A stretch of 34,455 nt of DNA from Bauldia sp. (GTDB lineage: Bacteria > Pseudomonadota > Alphaproteobacteria > Rhizobiales > Kaistiaceae), in assembly GCA_022841545.1 (NCBI GenBank), contig JALHRF010000037.1:1-34455 (forward strand), given 5' to 3'. Of this stretch, positions 16,856 to 23,459 are shown in pieces (the first letter of the stretch is position 1; each line of letters begins with the position of its first letter). Under the pieces are notes generated by a model. That model worked only from the letters and a program-made list of their open reading frames with translations. It was not told the origin of the DNA and did no database searches. A program made the position numbers and the translations under genes.

Positions 16856-17820
16856 CCCATCCTCCGCGCATTCGTGAAGCGGGGCAGCGCCACCGCGCCG
16901 ATGATGATCAGGCCCTGCGCCACATACTGGGCGACGGGCGGGAAGCCTAGAAAGAACATGACGTTGATCATGACGCTGAGGAGCAGGCTGCCGGCGACCG
17001 CGCCGCGGATGGTGCCCGAGCCGCCGAGGAAGCCGACGCCGCCGAGCACCGCGGCGGCAATCGAGTTGAGGGTGAAGGCCGTGCCGATCACCGGATCGCC
17101 CGAGCCGGTCTGGGCGGCGACGAAGAGTCCCGCGACGGTGCAGAGGAGACCGCTGATCGCATAGGCGAGAACCAGCGCCGGGCCGACCCGGACGCCGGCC
17201 CGATAGGCGCCGACCTGGTTCTCGCCCGCGGCATAGAGGCTGAGGCCGAGCGGGGTGGCGAGATAGAGCTTCCAAAGGAGCACCACCGCGATGGTGAGGG
17301 CGAAGGCGACCGGCGTGTTGCCGGCGAGGAGATCGGAGAACCATTCCGGAATCGCGCCGCCGGGACGCGGCAGGATGAGGAGCGCGGCGCCGCCGATGAT
17401 GAACGACCCCGCGAGGGTGACGATGATCGCCGGCAGGTGCAGGCGGACGACGATCAGCCCGGAGACGGCGCCGATGCCGAGCCCGGCGATCATCACCGCT
17501 GCGGCTCCGCCGAGGACGCCGAGCGGCCCGGCCATCGTGGTCGCGGCGATCACCGCGCCGAGGCTGACCAGCGCGCCGATCGCGAGGCTGATGCCGCCGG
17601 TGAGCATCAGGATCGCCTGCGCCATTGAGACCAGCGCCAGCGGGAACCAGCTCTGGGCGAATTTCGAGATGCCGCCGACGCTGAGGAAGCCCGGAAAGAG
17701 ATAAGCGTAGAGGGCGAGGAAGCCGAGGACGACCAGGAACAGCGCGCGGACGCCGCGGTTCCGCTCGCGCTGGATGCGCCAGTAGAGTCCGGCTCCGGAG
17801 GGCGGGACGCTGCTGCTCAC
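16852..17820 (-). CDS. Ribose-type (CUT2) sugar ABC transporter permease, first subunit
   Basis: A 322-residue inner-membrane permease of the RbsC family. I chose the GTG at 17820, which overlaps the ATPase stop by four bases (GTGA), giving an N-terminus VSSSVPPSGAGLYW; longer readings run into the ATPase gene. Family motifs are SMAQAILMLTGGISLAIGAL, ATPLGLSLYAAGEN and GGVGFLGGSGTIRG. Two different permeases in one operon imply a heterodimeric channel. Positions of the two 4-base overlaps (17820-17817 and 16855-16852) show a tightly coupled operon. The transported sugar is not identifiable from the permease. Confidence 0.92.
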   Translation of the reverse strand: MSSSVPPSGAGLYWRIQRERNRGVRALFLVVLGFLALYAYLFPGFLSVGGISKFAQSWFPLALVSMAQAILMLTGGISLAIGALVSLGAVIAATTMAGPLGVLGGAAAVMIAGLGIGAVSGLIVVRLHLPAIIVTLAGSFIIGGAALLILPRPGGAIPEWFSDLLAGNTPVAFALTIAVVLLWKLYLATPLGLSLYAAGENQVGAYRAGVRVGPALVLAYAISGLLCTVAGLFVAAQTGSGDPVIGTAFTLNSIAAAVLGGVGFLGGSGTIRGAVAGSLLLSVMINVMFFLGFPPVAQYVAQGLIIIGAVALPRFTNARRMG

Positions 17821-19322
17821 GCCGCCGCCCGAACTGTGTCGGCGGCCATCGCCGCGCCGACGATCGCCTCTTCGCTGATCGCGGCACCCTCGAGATGCGA
17901 GACGATCCGCCCCTCGCGCACGACGACGACGCGGTCGCAGAGGTGGACGAGTTCCGGCGTGTCGGAGCTCGACAGGAGCACCGCCTTGCCCTCGGCGGCG
18001 AAACGGCGAAGGAGCACGTAAATCTCGCGCTTGGTCTCGACGTCGACGCCCCTTGTGGGATCGTTGAGGAGGAGGATCGGCGGGTCGCCCGGCATCCACT
18101 TGGCTAGCGCCACCTTCTGCTGGTTGCCGCCGGAGAGCGCCTGGACCTGGCGGGTCAGGTCGCCGCGGATCGCGAAGTGGTTGGCGAGGCCGCTGGTGGT
18201 CGCCCGCTCCTTCGCGCCGTCGCGGAGCGACAGGCCGCGGGCCCGGGCGAAGCTCGGCAGCATCAGGTTCCAGGAGATGGTGTGGATGAGGTGGAGGCCC
18301 TCGCGTTTTCGGTCGGCCGGCACGTAGGCGAGGCCGAGCGCGTTGGCCCGCGGCACCGACCCGGGCAGACCATCGGCGCCGTTGAACCGGGCATTCTGCG
18401 CCGTCGCCGGCTGCGCGCCGTAGAGGCCGAGGAGCAGGTCCTCCTGGCCTTGCCCGACTAGGCCGCCGATCCCCAGAACCTCGCCGCGGCGAAGCTCGAG
18501 GTCGACATCGCGCACCGAACCGGAAGAGAATCCGGCGACCGCGACGATCGGCGTCCGCTCGGGCGTCGGCGTCCATGCAGGGAAGAGATCGCCCGGGTCA
18601 CGGCCGACCATCAGCCGGACGAGGTCGCCAGCGGTGACGCCCGCCATCGGCCGGTCGGCGGTGACCGTGCCGTCCTTGAGCACGGTCACGTGGTCGCAGA
18701 GCCGCATCACCTCGTCGAGGCGGTGCGAGATGTAGAGGATCGCCACCCCCTCGTCGCGGAGACGTCCGAGAAGGGCGGTGAGCGTATTGGTCTCGTGCGC
18801 CGAGAGGGACGAGGTCGGCTCGTCGAGGATGAGGACGCGTGGCTTGCGGTAGAGTGCCTTGGCGATCTCGACCATCTGCCGGCGGCCAAGGGACAGGTCG
18901 CCGACCGGCGTCGACAGCCGCTCGTCAAGGCCGACCAGCTGGCAGACCTCATGGGCACGGGCGGCCAGCGCCCCGTAATCGACGAGGCCGAGACGGCGGG
19001 GATAGGCGCCGATCCCGATATTCTCGGCGATCGACAATTGGCTCGTAAGGCTGAGTTCCTGCTGGACGACGGCAATGCCGGCGCGGCGGGCCTCGGTCGG
19101 CGTCAGCTTCGATACGGCCCGGCCGTCGATCTCGATGGTGCCCCCGTCGGGGACGAGGGCTCCCGACAGAAGGTTGATGAGCGTCGACTTGCCCGCCCCG
19201 TTCTCACCGAGGAGCGCGTGGACGCGCCCCGGCTCGAGTGCGATCGAGACCTCCTTGAGCACGGGGTTGCCGAAGAACGACTTCGACACGCCCCGTGCCG
19301 CAAGCGGGATGGCGGAGGCCAT
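17817..19322 (-). CDS. Ribose-type sugar ABC transporter, double ATP-binding subunit
   Basis: A 501-residue cytoplasmic ATPase of the RbsA/MglA type with two nucleotide-binding domains. Domain 1 has Walker A GENGAGKST and Walker B VLILDEPTSSLS; its signature reads LSLGRRQ rather than LSGGQ. Domain 2 has a degenerate P-loop (GLVGQGQED), LSGGNQQKVALAKW and LLNDPTRGVDVETK, which is normal for this family, where domain 2 is often degenerate. The ATG at 19322 gives MASAIPLAARGVSKSF. The gene lies 28 bases after the binding-protein stop and is coupled to the next permease by a 4-base overlap. Powers import of the sugar bound by the first gene's product. Confidence 0.94.
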   Translation of the reverse strand: MASAIPLAARGVSKSFFGNPVLKEVSIALEPGRVHALLGENGAGKSTLINLLSGALVPDGGTIEIDGRAVSKLTPTEARRAGIAVVQQELSLTSQLSIAENIGIGAYPRRLGLVDYGALAARAHEVCQLVGLDERLSTPVGDLSLGRRQMVEIAKALYRKPRVLILDEPTSSLSAHETNTLTALLGRLRDEGVAILYISHRLDEVMRLCDHVTVLKDGTVTADRPMAGVTAGDLVRLMVGRDPGDLFPAWTPTPERTPIVAVAGFSSGSVRDVDLELRRGEVLGIGGLVGQGQEDLLLGLYGAQPATAQNARFNGADGLPGSVPRANALGLAYVPADRKREGLHLIHTISWNLMLPSFARARGLSLRDGAKERATTSGLANHFAIRGDLTRQVQALSGGNQQKVALAKWMPGDPPILLLNDPTRGVDVETKREIYVLLRRFAAEGKAVLLSSSDTPELVHLCDRVVVVREGRIVSHLEGAAISEEAIVGAAMAADTVRAAA

Positions 19323-19350
19323 GGACGGGCGGTCCCCGCCGGAGCGACGA

Positions 19351-20403
19351 CTATTGCTCGGCGAGAATCTTCGCGAACAGCTCCTCGTCCCACGGCGAGT
19401 AGATGTAACCGTCCGCCGGGAAGTCGCCAGCGCGGGCCAGGTACTCGTCGATGTTGCTGTCGTCGATGATCGGCAGCGGCACCTTGACGAAGGCCGGCAC
19501 GTCCTTGCCCTCGAGCGCCTGGACGGCGGCGTAGGCGGCGAATCCGCCGAGCCAGTTGGGCTGCATGGTCGCCCACGAGGAGAGGCCCTTCTCCTTCCAC
19601 AGTTCGAGGAACTGTCGGGCGTTCTCGCCGGTGATCGGCACCATCGGCCGGCCCTGCTTGTCCATGGCGAGGATTGCGCCAGCGGAGAGCGCGCCGCCGA
19701 GGGAGAGGATGCCGTCGATCTCGGGATGGGCGAAGAGGAGGCTCGTGACCGCTTCCTGCGCCGGGGCGACATTATAGGCGGTGTTGGTCTCGGCGAGGAT
19801 CTCGATGCCGGGATTGGCGGCAAGCGCGGCGTCGGCGCCGCGGCGCCGGTCATCGCTGACCGAGATGCCGGCCGGGCCGTTGAGGACGAGGATCTTGCCC
19901 TTGCCGCCGAGCTTCTCGATCAGCCACTTGGCGGCGGTGTCGCCCCACTGGTTCGAGTCGGTGTTGATCTTGGCGGTGACCTGGTCGGTGTCGACGAGGC
20001 TGTCGAAGTTGATGATGGCGATGCCCTTGGCGCACGCGTCGGCGATGACGCGGGCCGGCGCCGTCGACGATCCGGCGATCAGCAGAATCGCGTCGACGTC
20101 GGCATCGATCATCGACTGGATCTGCTGGATCTGGGTATTGGCGTCGCCCTGGGCGTCGGTGATGACCAACTCGTCGACCAGGCCCTGCGCCTTCAGCGCC
20201 TCGACCTGCTCGGTGATCGTGCCCTCGGTCTGCTTCATCCAGGTCGGCACCGAGTAGATGTTGGCCCAGCCCAGAGTGTAGGGCGGCTTGCGGTCGCCCT
20301 TGATGCAGTTGGCGGCGGCATTGGCCGTTGCGGACAGGCCTGCGACGGCGATGAGGCCGAGGCAGAAGGCCCCGACGGTGGACCGGAGCGATGACTTCAG
20401 CAT
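19351..20403 (-). CDS. Periplasmic sugar-binding protein of the ribose-type ABC transporter
   Basis: A 350-residue protein with a Sec signal peptide ending near residue 30 (ATANAAANC) and the Peripla_BP_4 (RbsB/LacI-type) two-lobe fold. Motifs include DAQGDANTQIQQIQSMIDADVDAILL and INFDSLVDTD. The cysteine after the signal (AANCIKGD) lies too far from the hydrophobic core for a clear lipobox, so I read it as a soluble periplasmic protein. AGAAAGGGA lies upstream of the ATG. It is the first gene of the operon and faces a divergent IclR regulator over about 295 bases containing an IclR-like operator. The ligand is unknown; the protein is long for a pure ribose binder and has an N-terminal insertion around GWANIYSVPTWMKQ. 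Confidence 0.93.
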   Translation of the reverse strand: MLKSSLRSTVGAFCLGLIAVAGLSATANAAANCIKGDRKPPYTLGWANIYSVPTWMKQTEGTITEQVEALKAQGLVDELVITDAQGDANTQIQQIQSMIDADVDAILLIAGSSTAPARVIADACAKGIAIINFDSLVDTDQVTAKINTDSNQWGDTAAKWLIEKLGGKGKILVLNGPAGISVSDDRRRGADAALAANPGIEILAETNTAYNVAPAQEAVTSLLFAHPEIDGILSLGGALSAGAILAMDKQGRPMVPITGENARQFLELWKEKGLSSWATMQPNWLGGFAAYAAVQALEGKDVPAFVKVPLPIIDDSNIDEYLARAGDFPADGYIYSPWDEELFAKILAEQ

Positions 20404-20520
20404 GGTTCGTCCCTTTCTCGTGCTCTTTGGCGCTTGAACGGCAGGGAGCAATGCGGACCTCTCGACACTTCCCCGACGAAACTCACGAGAGCTCTCCCCG
20501 ATGGGCCAGAACAAGACAGT

Positions 20521-20552
20521 TTCCACTATACTGGAATCTGTGCCAATATTCC
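20521..20552. promoter_or_regulatory. Candidate IclR operator with three half-sites
   Basis: TTCCA (20521-20525), a 6-base gap, TGGAA (20532-20536), and 11 bases further on ATTCC (20548-20552). The first two form a perfect inverted pair; GGAAT and ATTCC form a second. The half-sites agree with the TGGAA/TTCCA arms of the E. coli IclR consensus. The site lies 118 bases upstream of the binding-protein start and 147 bases upstream of the IclR start, so one site could control both genes. The local sequence is also AT-rich, as a promoter would be. Confidence 0.6.
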
Positions 20553-20698
20553 GGACCCGAGATCGATGCTATCCGCACTTCGTGGAGAGGGCAACGGCCG
20601 GATCGCCGAAAGTCGATCCACCGGGGGTTGACGCGACCCTGGTTTCGGATGAAGGGCGGAAGCTCGGGCAGGCGGAAGAATTCGGCGCGGGAGACGGG

Positions 20699-21508
20699 AT
20701 GCCCTCGGACACGGTCACTCAACTCGGTGCGACCCGCCGCATGCGGGGGCTCGATCGCGCCTTCGAGATTCTCGATTTCCTCCGGGCGACGAAGAAGCCG
20801 GCACGGCCTAACGAGATTGCCGCAGGGATCGATGCGCCAAAGTCGACGGCCTACGAGCTGGTCAATCTCCTCATCAAGGCCGGTGCGCTCGAGTATGCCG
20901 ACGAAGATGGCCGGGTGTTCCTTGGCCGGAAGCTCTACTTCCTCGGCCTCGTCTACCAGCAGCAGTTCGACCTGACGCGCGAGTGCCGGGCCTTCCTTGC
21001 CCGCGTCGCCGAAGAGACGCGCGAGACGGCGCAGTTCTGCATGCTCGACGGCAATAAGTACACCGCGGTCATGATGAAGGAGGGCATCCGGCCGTTTCGC
21101 ATCAGCTCGGATGTGGGCGAGCCGGTACCGCTGCCGTGGACGGCGTCGGGCCGCCTGCTCGTGTCGCACATGAGCGAGGCCGAGATTCTCGACTTCATTC
21201 CCGCGCCGGATTTCGTGCTGCCCAACGGCTCGCGGCTCGATCCACGCCGCTTTTTCGACGAGGTGGCGCGGGCGAGGCGCGAGCGCTTCTTCTCCTTCGA
21301 CAGCCTCGCCGACAACTTCACCCACTGCTTCGCCGCGCCGGTCTTTCAGGGCGGGCCGGTCTGCGTCGCCACGCTCTGCCTGGTTTCGCCGAAGCAGGAT
21401 GCCGCCCGCAATTACGAGCGCTACAAGGCGGTGCTGGTCGAGATGGCAAACGAGCTCTCCGCCAAGGTCGGCGACACGCCGCTCCGCTTCTCGGGCAGCG
21501 TGGCCTGA
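20699..21508 (+). CDS. IclR-family transcriptional regulator
   Basis: A 269-residue regulator when started at the ATG at 20699 (MPSDTVTQLGATRRMRGLDR), preceded by GCGGGAGA. The frame could start at 20501, but that would place the operator inside the gene and give a 66-residue tail of no IclR character. Residues about 15-80 are the winged helix-turn-helix (RAFEILDFL, PNEIAAGIDAPKSTAYELVNLL); residues 90-269 are the effector domain. IclR proteins bind a pathway metabolite and act as repressors or activators of divergent catabolic and transport genes. The divergent sugar ABC operon is the obvious target. The ligand is probably the imported sugar or a product of it. Confidence 0.93.
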   Translation: MPSDTVTQLGATRRMRGLDRAFEILDFLRATKKPARPNEIAAGIDAPKSTAYELVNLLIKAGALEYADEDGRVFLGRKLYFLGLVYQQQFDLTRECRAFLARVAEETRETAQFCMLDGNKYTAVMMKEGIRPFRISSDVGEPVPLPWTASGRLLVSHMSEAEILDFIPAPDFVLPNGSRLDPRRFFDEVARARRERFFSFDSLADNFTHCFAAPVFQGGPVCVATLCLVSPKQDAARNYERYKAVLVEMANELSAKVGDTPLRFSGSVA

Positions 21509-21557
21509 GCGCGGCGTTCACAAACCGGTGCTGGTCTCGATGGGGCAGAGGCCCGAT

Positions 21558-21571
21558 TTGACATGGGTCAA
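21558..21571. promoter_or_regulatory. FixK/FNR-type box upstream of the cytochrome c gene
   Basis: TTGAC-ATGG-GTCAA, a perfect 5-base palindrome with 4-base spacer, fits the FNR/FixK consensus TTGAY-N4-RTCAA. Its centre is about 114 bases before the cytochrome c start, so an activator bound at -41.5 would place transcription start near 21606 with a leader of about 70 bases. Confidence 0.75.
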
Positions 21572-21678
21572 CCCGTCGGCCGCGGCTCAACCCCACACTC
21601 GCAACCGTCGCGCCTTTCGACATCTGCCGTGGTGAACGCCGTCGCGGCCTGGCCCCGGCTTTCGGAGAGGAGGATGAG

Positions 21679-21999
21679 ATGCGGTCCCCTGGTTCGTTCT
21701 CGCTCGGCCTGCCATTCCTGCTCGCCATGGCCGCCCCTGCTTTCGCGCAGGACGCCGCGAGGGGGGCAGAGCTTGCAGCGGAGCACTGCGCGCTCTGCCA
21801 CGACGTCACCGCGGAAGGCGCCGCCAAAGAATATCCGCCGAGCTTCGCCTCGATTGCCGGATTCCGGACGGCGGAGCAGATCTACGCGCGCATCGTCTTC
21901 CCGGCGATGCATTCCGGCATGCCCGAGGTGGCGTTCTATCTTCTCGGCAAGGACGAGATCAGGAACATCGTCGCCTACATCATCTCGCTGGAGAAGTAG
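21679..21999 (+). CDS. Small periplasmic class I cytochrome c
   Basis: A 106-residue protein with a signal peptide (cleavage near AFA, residue 23), a CALCH haem c attachment motif at 37-41 and a methionine in HSGMPEV (M81) that is the likely sixth ligand. The mature protein is about 83 residues, a minimal single-haem electron carrier of the class I type. A strong GGAGAGGAGG lies just before the ATG. An FNR/FixK-type box upstream suggests induction when oxygen is low, as is common for electron carriers in alphaproteobacteria. The partner oxidase or reductase is not in this window. The gene converges on a small exported protein with 22 bases between the two stops. Confidence 0.92.
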   Translation: MRSPGSFSLGLPFLLAMAAPAFAQDAARGAELAAEHCALCHDVTAEGAAKEYPPSFASIAGFRTAEQIYARIVFPAMHSGMPEVAFYLLGKDEIRNIVAYIISLEK

Positions 22000-22021
22000 C
22001 GGCGGACAGCGCGACCGCCCG

Positions 22022-22354
22022 CTAGCTCTCGATGAAGATGTCGACGCCGAGCTTCTGTTCGAAGTCGAGGGCAGCGTCGCACGACGCATCGCCGAGCAGC
22101 GCGAAGAGTTCGGCACTCGCCTGCTTGTGGCGCTCGATCATCGACAGGCCTGACGCGAGCGCCGCCTGGTCGTCGGCGTCGAGCGGCTTCATCAGTTCGA
22201 GCAGGCCCGCAGGGTTCAGCTTGAGACGCGGGCGGGCTTCGACCGCCGCCTCCGCAAAGCCAAGCTTCTCGTAGATCTTGGCGCGATCGAAAGCGCCGGC
22301 CAGGGCCTCGGGCGGTATCAGCACGATGCCGGCTGCGATGACCAGGGCCCTCAT
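22022..22354 (-). CDS. Small exported protein of unknown function
   Basis: A 110-residue predicted protein whose ATG at 22354 has a GGGGGGA purine run about 5 bases upstream. A hydrophobic N-terminus (MRALVIAAGIVLIPPEALA) looks like a signal peptide cleaved near residue 19. The mature part is helical and mildly acidic (FDRAKIYEKLGFAEAA, LDADDQAALASGLSMIERHKQASAELF), with one cysteine. I recognise no family. Codon use is like that of the neighbouring genes. It lies downstream of a decayed hydrolase gene on the same strand and may be the surviving last gene of an older operon. Confidence 0.6.
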   Translation of the reverse strand: MRALVIAAGIVLIPPEALAGAFDRAKIYEKLGFAEAAVEARPRLKLNPAGLLELMKPLDADDQAALASGLSMIERHKQASAELFALLGDASCDAALDFEQKLGVDIFIES

Positions 22355-22429
22355 GCGATCCCCCCTTCCGATCCCTTCCCGGTGGCCCGACCCGTCACCT
22401 GGCGCCCACGGCCATGGCCATCATGCCGT

Positions 22430-22683
22430 TCAACCATGGACCGGACCTCGGGGTCGTGCGCCGGCGTCCACGAGATGCTCCAGGAACCAGGTCGCGGCGG
22501 CCGCGCCGGTGCTCGCGCCGAAAAGGTCGACGGGAGGCGGGACAGGGCAGGTTCGCGGTTTGCCCATGTGGCGCCGTCGCAAAGCCGTTCCGCCAGAAGT
22601 GGAATGTCGAACACGTTCTGCCGGTCGCAGGAAGCCGTCCTGATCGGAACCCCTGAGCGCAAGTGAGCCTTCGGCGTCAGTTC
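22430..22683 (-). pseudogene. Frameshifted remnant of a dienelactone-hydrolase-like alpha/beta hydrolase
   Basis: On the minus strand one frame gives ELTPKAHLRSG, then NVFDIPLLAERLCDGATWA and PALSRLP; one base out of register, around 22526-22534, it continues as VDLFGASTGAAAATWFLEHL and ends at a TGA at 22432-22430. The segments 'FDIxLLAxRLxxATxW', 'GLP' and 'FGASTGAAAAL', the latter holding the nucleophile Ser in G-x-S-x-G, occur in that order in intact dienelactone-hydrolase-family proteins of alphaproteobacterial stress clusters. A single missing base explains the break. Both the N-terminal third and the catalytic Asp/His part are gone. It directly follows the L,D-transpeptidase gene on the same strand. 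Confidence 0.7.
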
Positions 22684-22699
22684 GGCGCGATTGCGTCCA

Positions 22700-23158
22700 T
22701 TATCGCGTGATCGTGATCAGCGTATTCCCGGATCCGTACTTCCGCACGAGATTGAACAGGGTCTGCGCGTTGCCGGGATGCAGCCGCACGCAACCGTGGG
22801 AGACCGGACGTCCGAGGTTGCGTATCTCCGTCGTGCCGTGGATCGCATAGCCGCCCGAGAAGAAGATCGAGTACGGCATCGGAGCGGAGTCGTAGATGGA
22901 CGAGTACCAGATGCGCTCGAGCCGGATGGGATGGAAGGTGCCAGTCGGTGTGCGATAGCCGGGACGCGCCGTCGAGACCGGCCAGCTATAGGCGGATCGC
23001 CCGTTGATGCTGACCCGCATCCGCTGCTCGGAGAGGTCGATCCGCACCGAGACGGCCGCGGCGGCAGGTGCGGCGGGCGTCGCGAACCATGTCGCGGCAA
23101 CCACCATCAACCCCACGAACAACGTCGCCCATCGCCTGCGAGGCTTCGACTCGACCAT
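22700..23158 (-). CDS. Exported L,D-transpeptidase (YkuD family)
   Basis: A 152-residue protein from the ATG at 23158, chosen because AAAGGGAGC lies about 9 bases upstream and a membrane-targeting N-terminus (basic MVESKPRRRW then a hydrophobic core to about residue 35) follows; an earlier in-frame ATG at 23215 would fall in the promoter box. The YkuD domain has GYAIHG with H107 and SHGCVRL at 120-126 with catalytic C123. These enzymes make 3-3 cross-links in peptidoglycan or attach proteins to it. The protein is short, little more than the catalytic domain. A FixK/FNR box at 23215-23228 is positioned to drive it, so it may strengthen the wall when oxygen is low. Remnants of two genes flank it. 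Confidence 0.92.
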   Translation of the reverse strand: MVESKPRRRWATLFVGLMVVAATWFATPAAPAAAAVSVRIDLSEQRMRVSINGRSAYSWPVSTARPGYRTPTGTFHPIRLERIWYSSIYDSAPMPYSIFFSGGYAIHGTTEIRNLGRPVSHGCVRLHPGNAQTLFNLVRKYGSGNTLITITR

Positions 23159-23214
23159 TGCCCAATGCTCCCTTTCGCATTGTCGTATTTGGCGGATTGC
23201 GAAATGGCGGGGCA

Positions 23215-23228
23215 TTGACCTCTATCAA
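23215..23228. promoter_or_regulatory. FixK/FNR-type box driving the L,D-transpeptidase gene
   Basis: TTGAC-CTCT-ATCAA (on the minus strand TTGAT-AGAG-GTCAA) fits TTGAY-N4-RTCAA. Its centre (23221.5) placed at -41.5 predicts a start near 23180 on the minus strand, 22 bases before the ATG, leaving room for the ribosome site. AAATAC (minus strand, 23190-23185) is a possible -10 element at the right place. This is class II activator geometry. Confidence 0.78.
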
Positions 23229-23453
23229 CCCCCAGCCCTCGCGAGGACGAGCGTGAGCCCGTTGTGGGCGATCATTGCGTCGACGCGCGCTCCTACCGGC
23301 CGCCGGATCGTCCCGTTGGCCCGCTCGGCCATCGTCACATAGTCCCTCGCGGACTTGACGAAGGACTCGTAGAGCCGGATTGCCCGGATGCGGCAGGACC
23401 TGATCGATGCCCCGGTCTGTCATCACGTCGCCGCAGAGCATCAAAGTGATCAT
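23225..23453 (-). pseudogene. Broken remnant of a CapA-family gene
   Basis: The minus strand starts well: ATG at 23453, with GGAGAGG in the end of the upstream kinase gene, and MITLMLCGDVMTDRGIDQVL then PHPGNPA, the classic N-terminus of PGA_cap (CapA) proteins. Near 23374 the frame shifts by one base and continues LYESFVKSARDYVTMAERAN then GTIRRPV, which is the next conserved part of the family. It then runs into GARVDAMIAHNGLTLVLARA and stops at a TGA at 23227-23225. The whole central metallophosphatase domain is absent, so there is a frameshift and a large deletion. The tail may be the old C-terminus, but that is uncertain. Confidence 0.72.
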
Positions 23454-23459
23454 GGCGCG

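Noticed and set aside
15878..17887. 669-residue open frame joining both ribose-type permeases
   Set aside because: Only its last 325 residues are permease-like; the first half is Arg/Pro-rich shadow of the upstream permease, which is encoded in another frame with a GTGA overlap to the ATPase gene.
20501..20698. 66-residue N-terminal extension of the IclR protein
   Set aside because: It contains the palindromic operator and an AT-rich promoter-like stretch, and the length from 20699 fits the family better.
22351..22662. 103-residue minus-strand open frame as an intact gene
   Set aside because: Only its first half is hydrolase-like; the second half is out of frame with respect to the conserved GASTG segment, so I call the region a pseudogene.
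22986..23453. 155-residue minus-strand open frame as an intact CapA-like gene
   Set aside because: Only the first 27 or so residues are CapA-like; the conserved continuation lies in another frame and the rest overlaps the L,D-transpeptidase gene.
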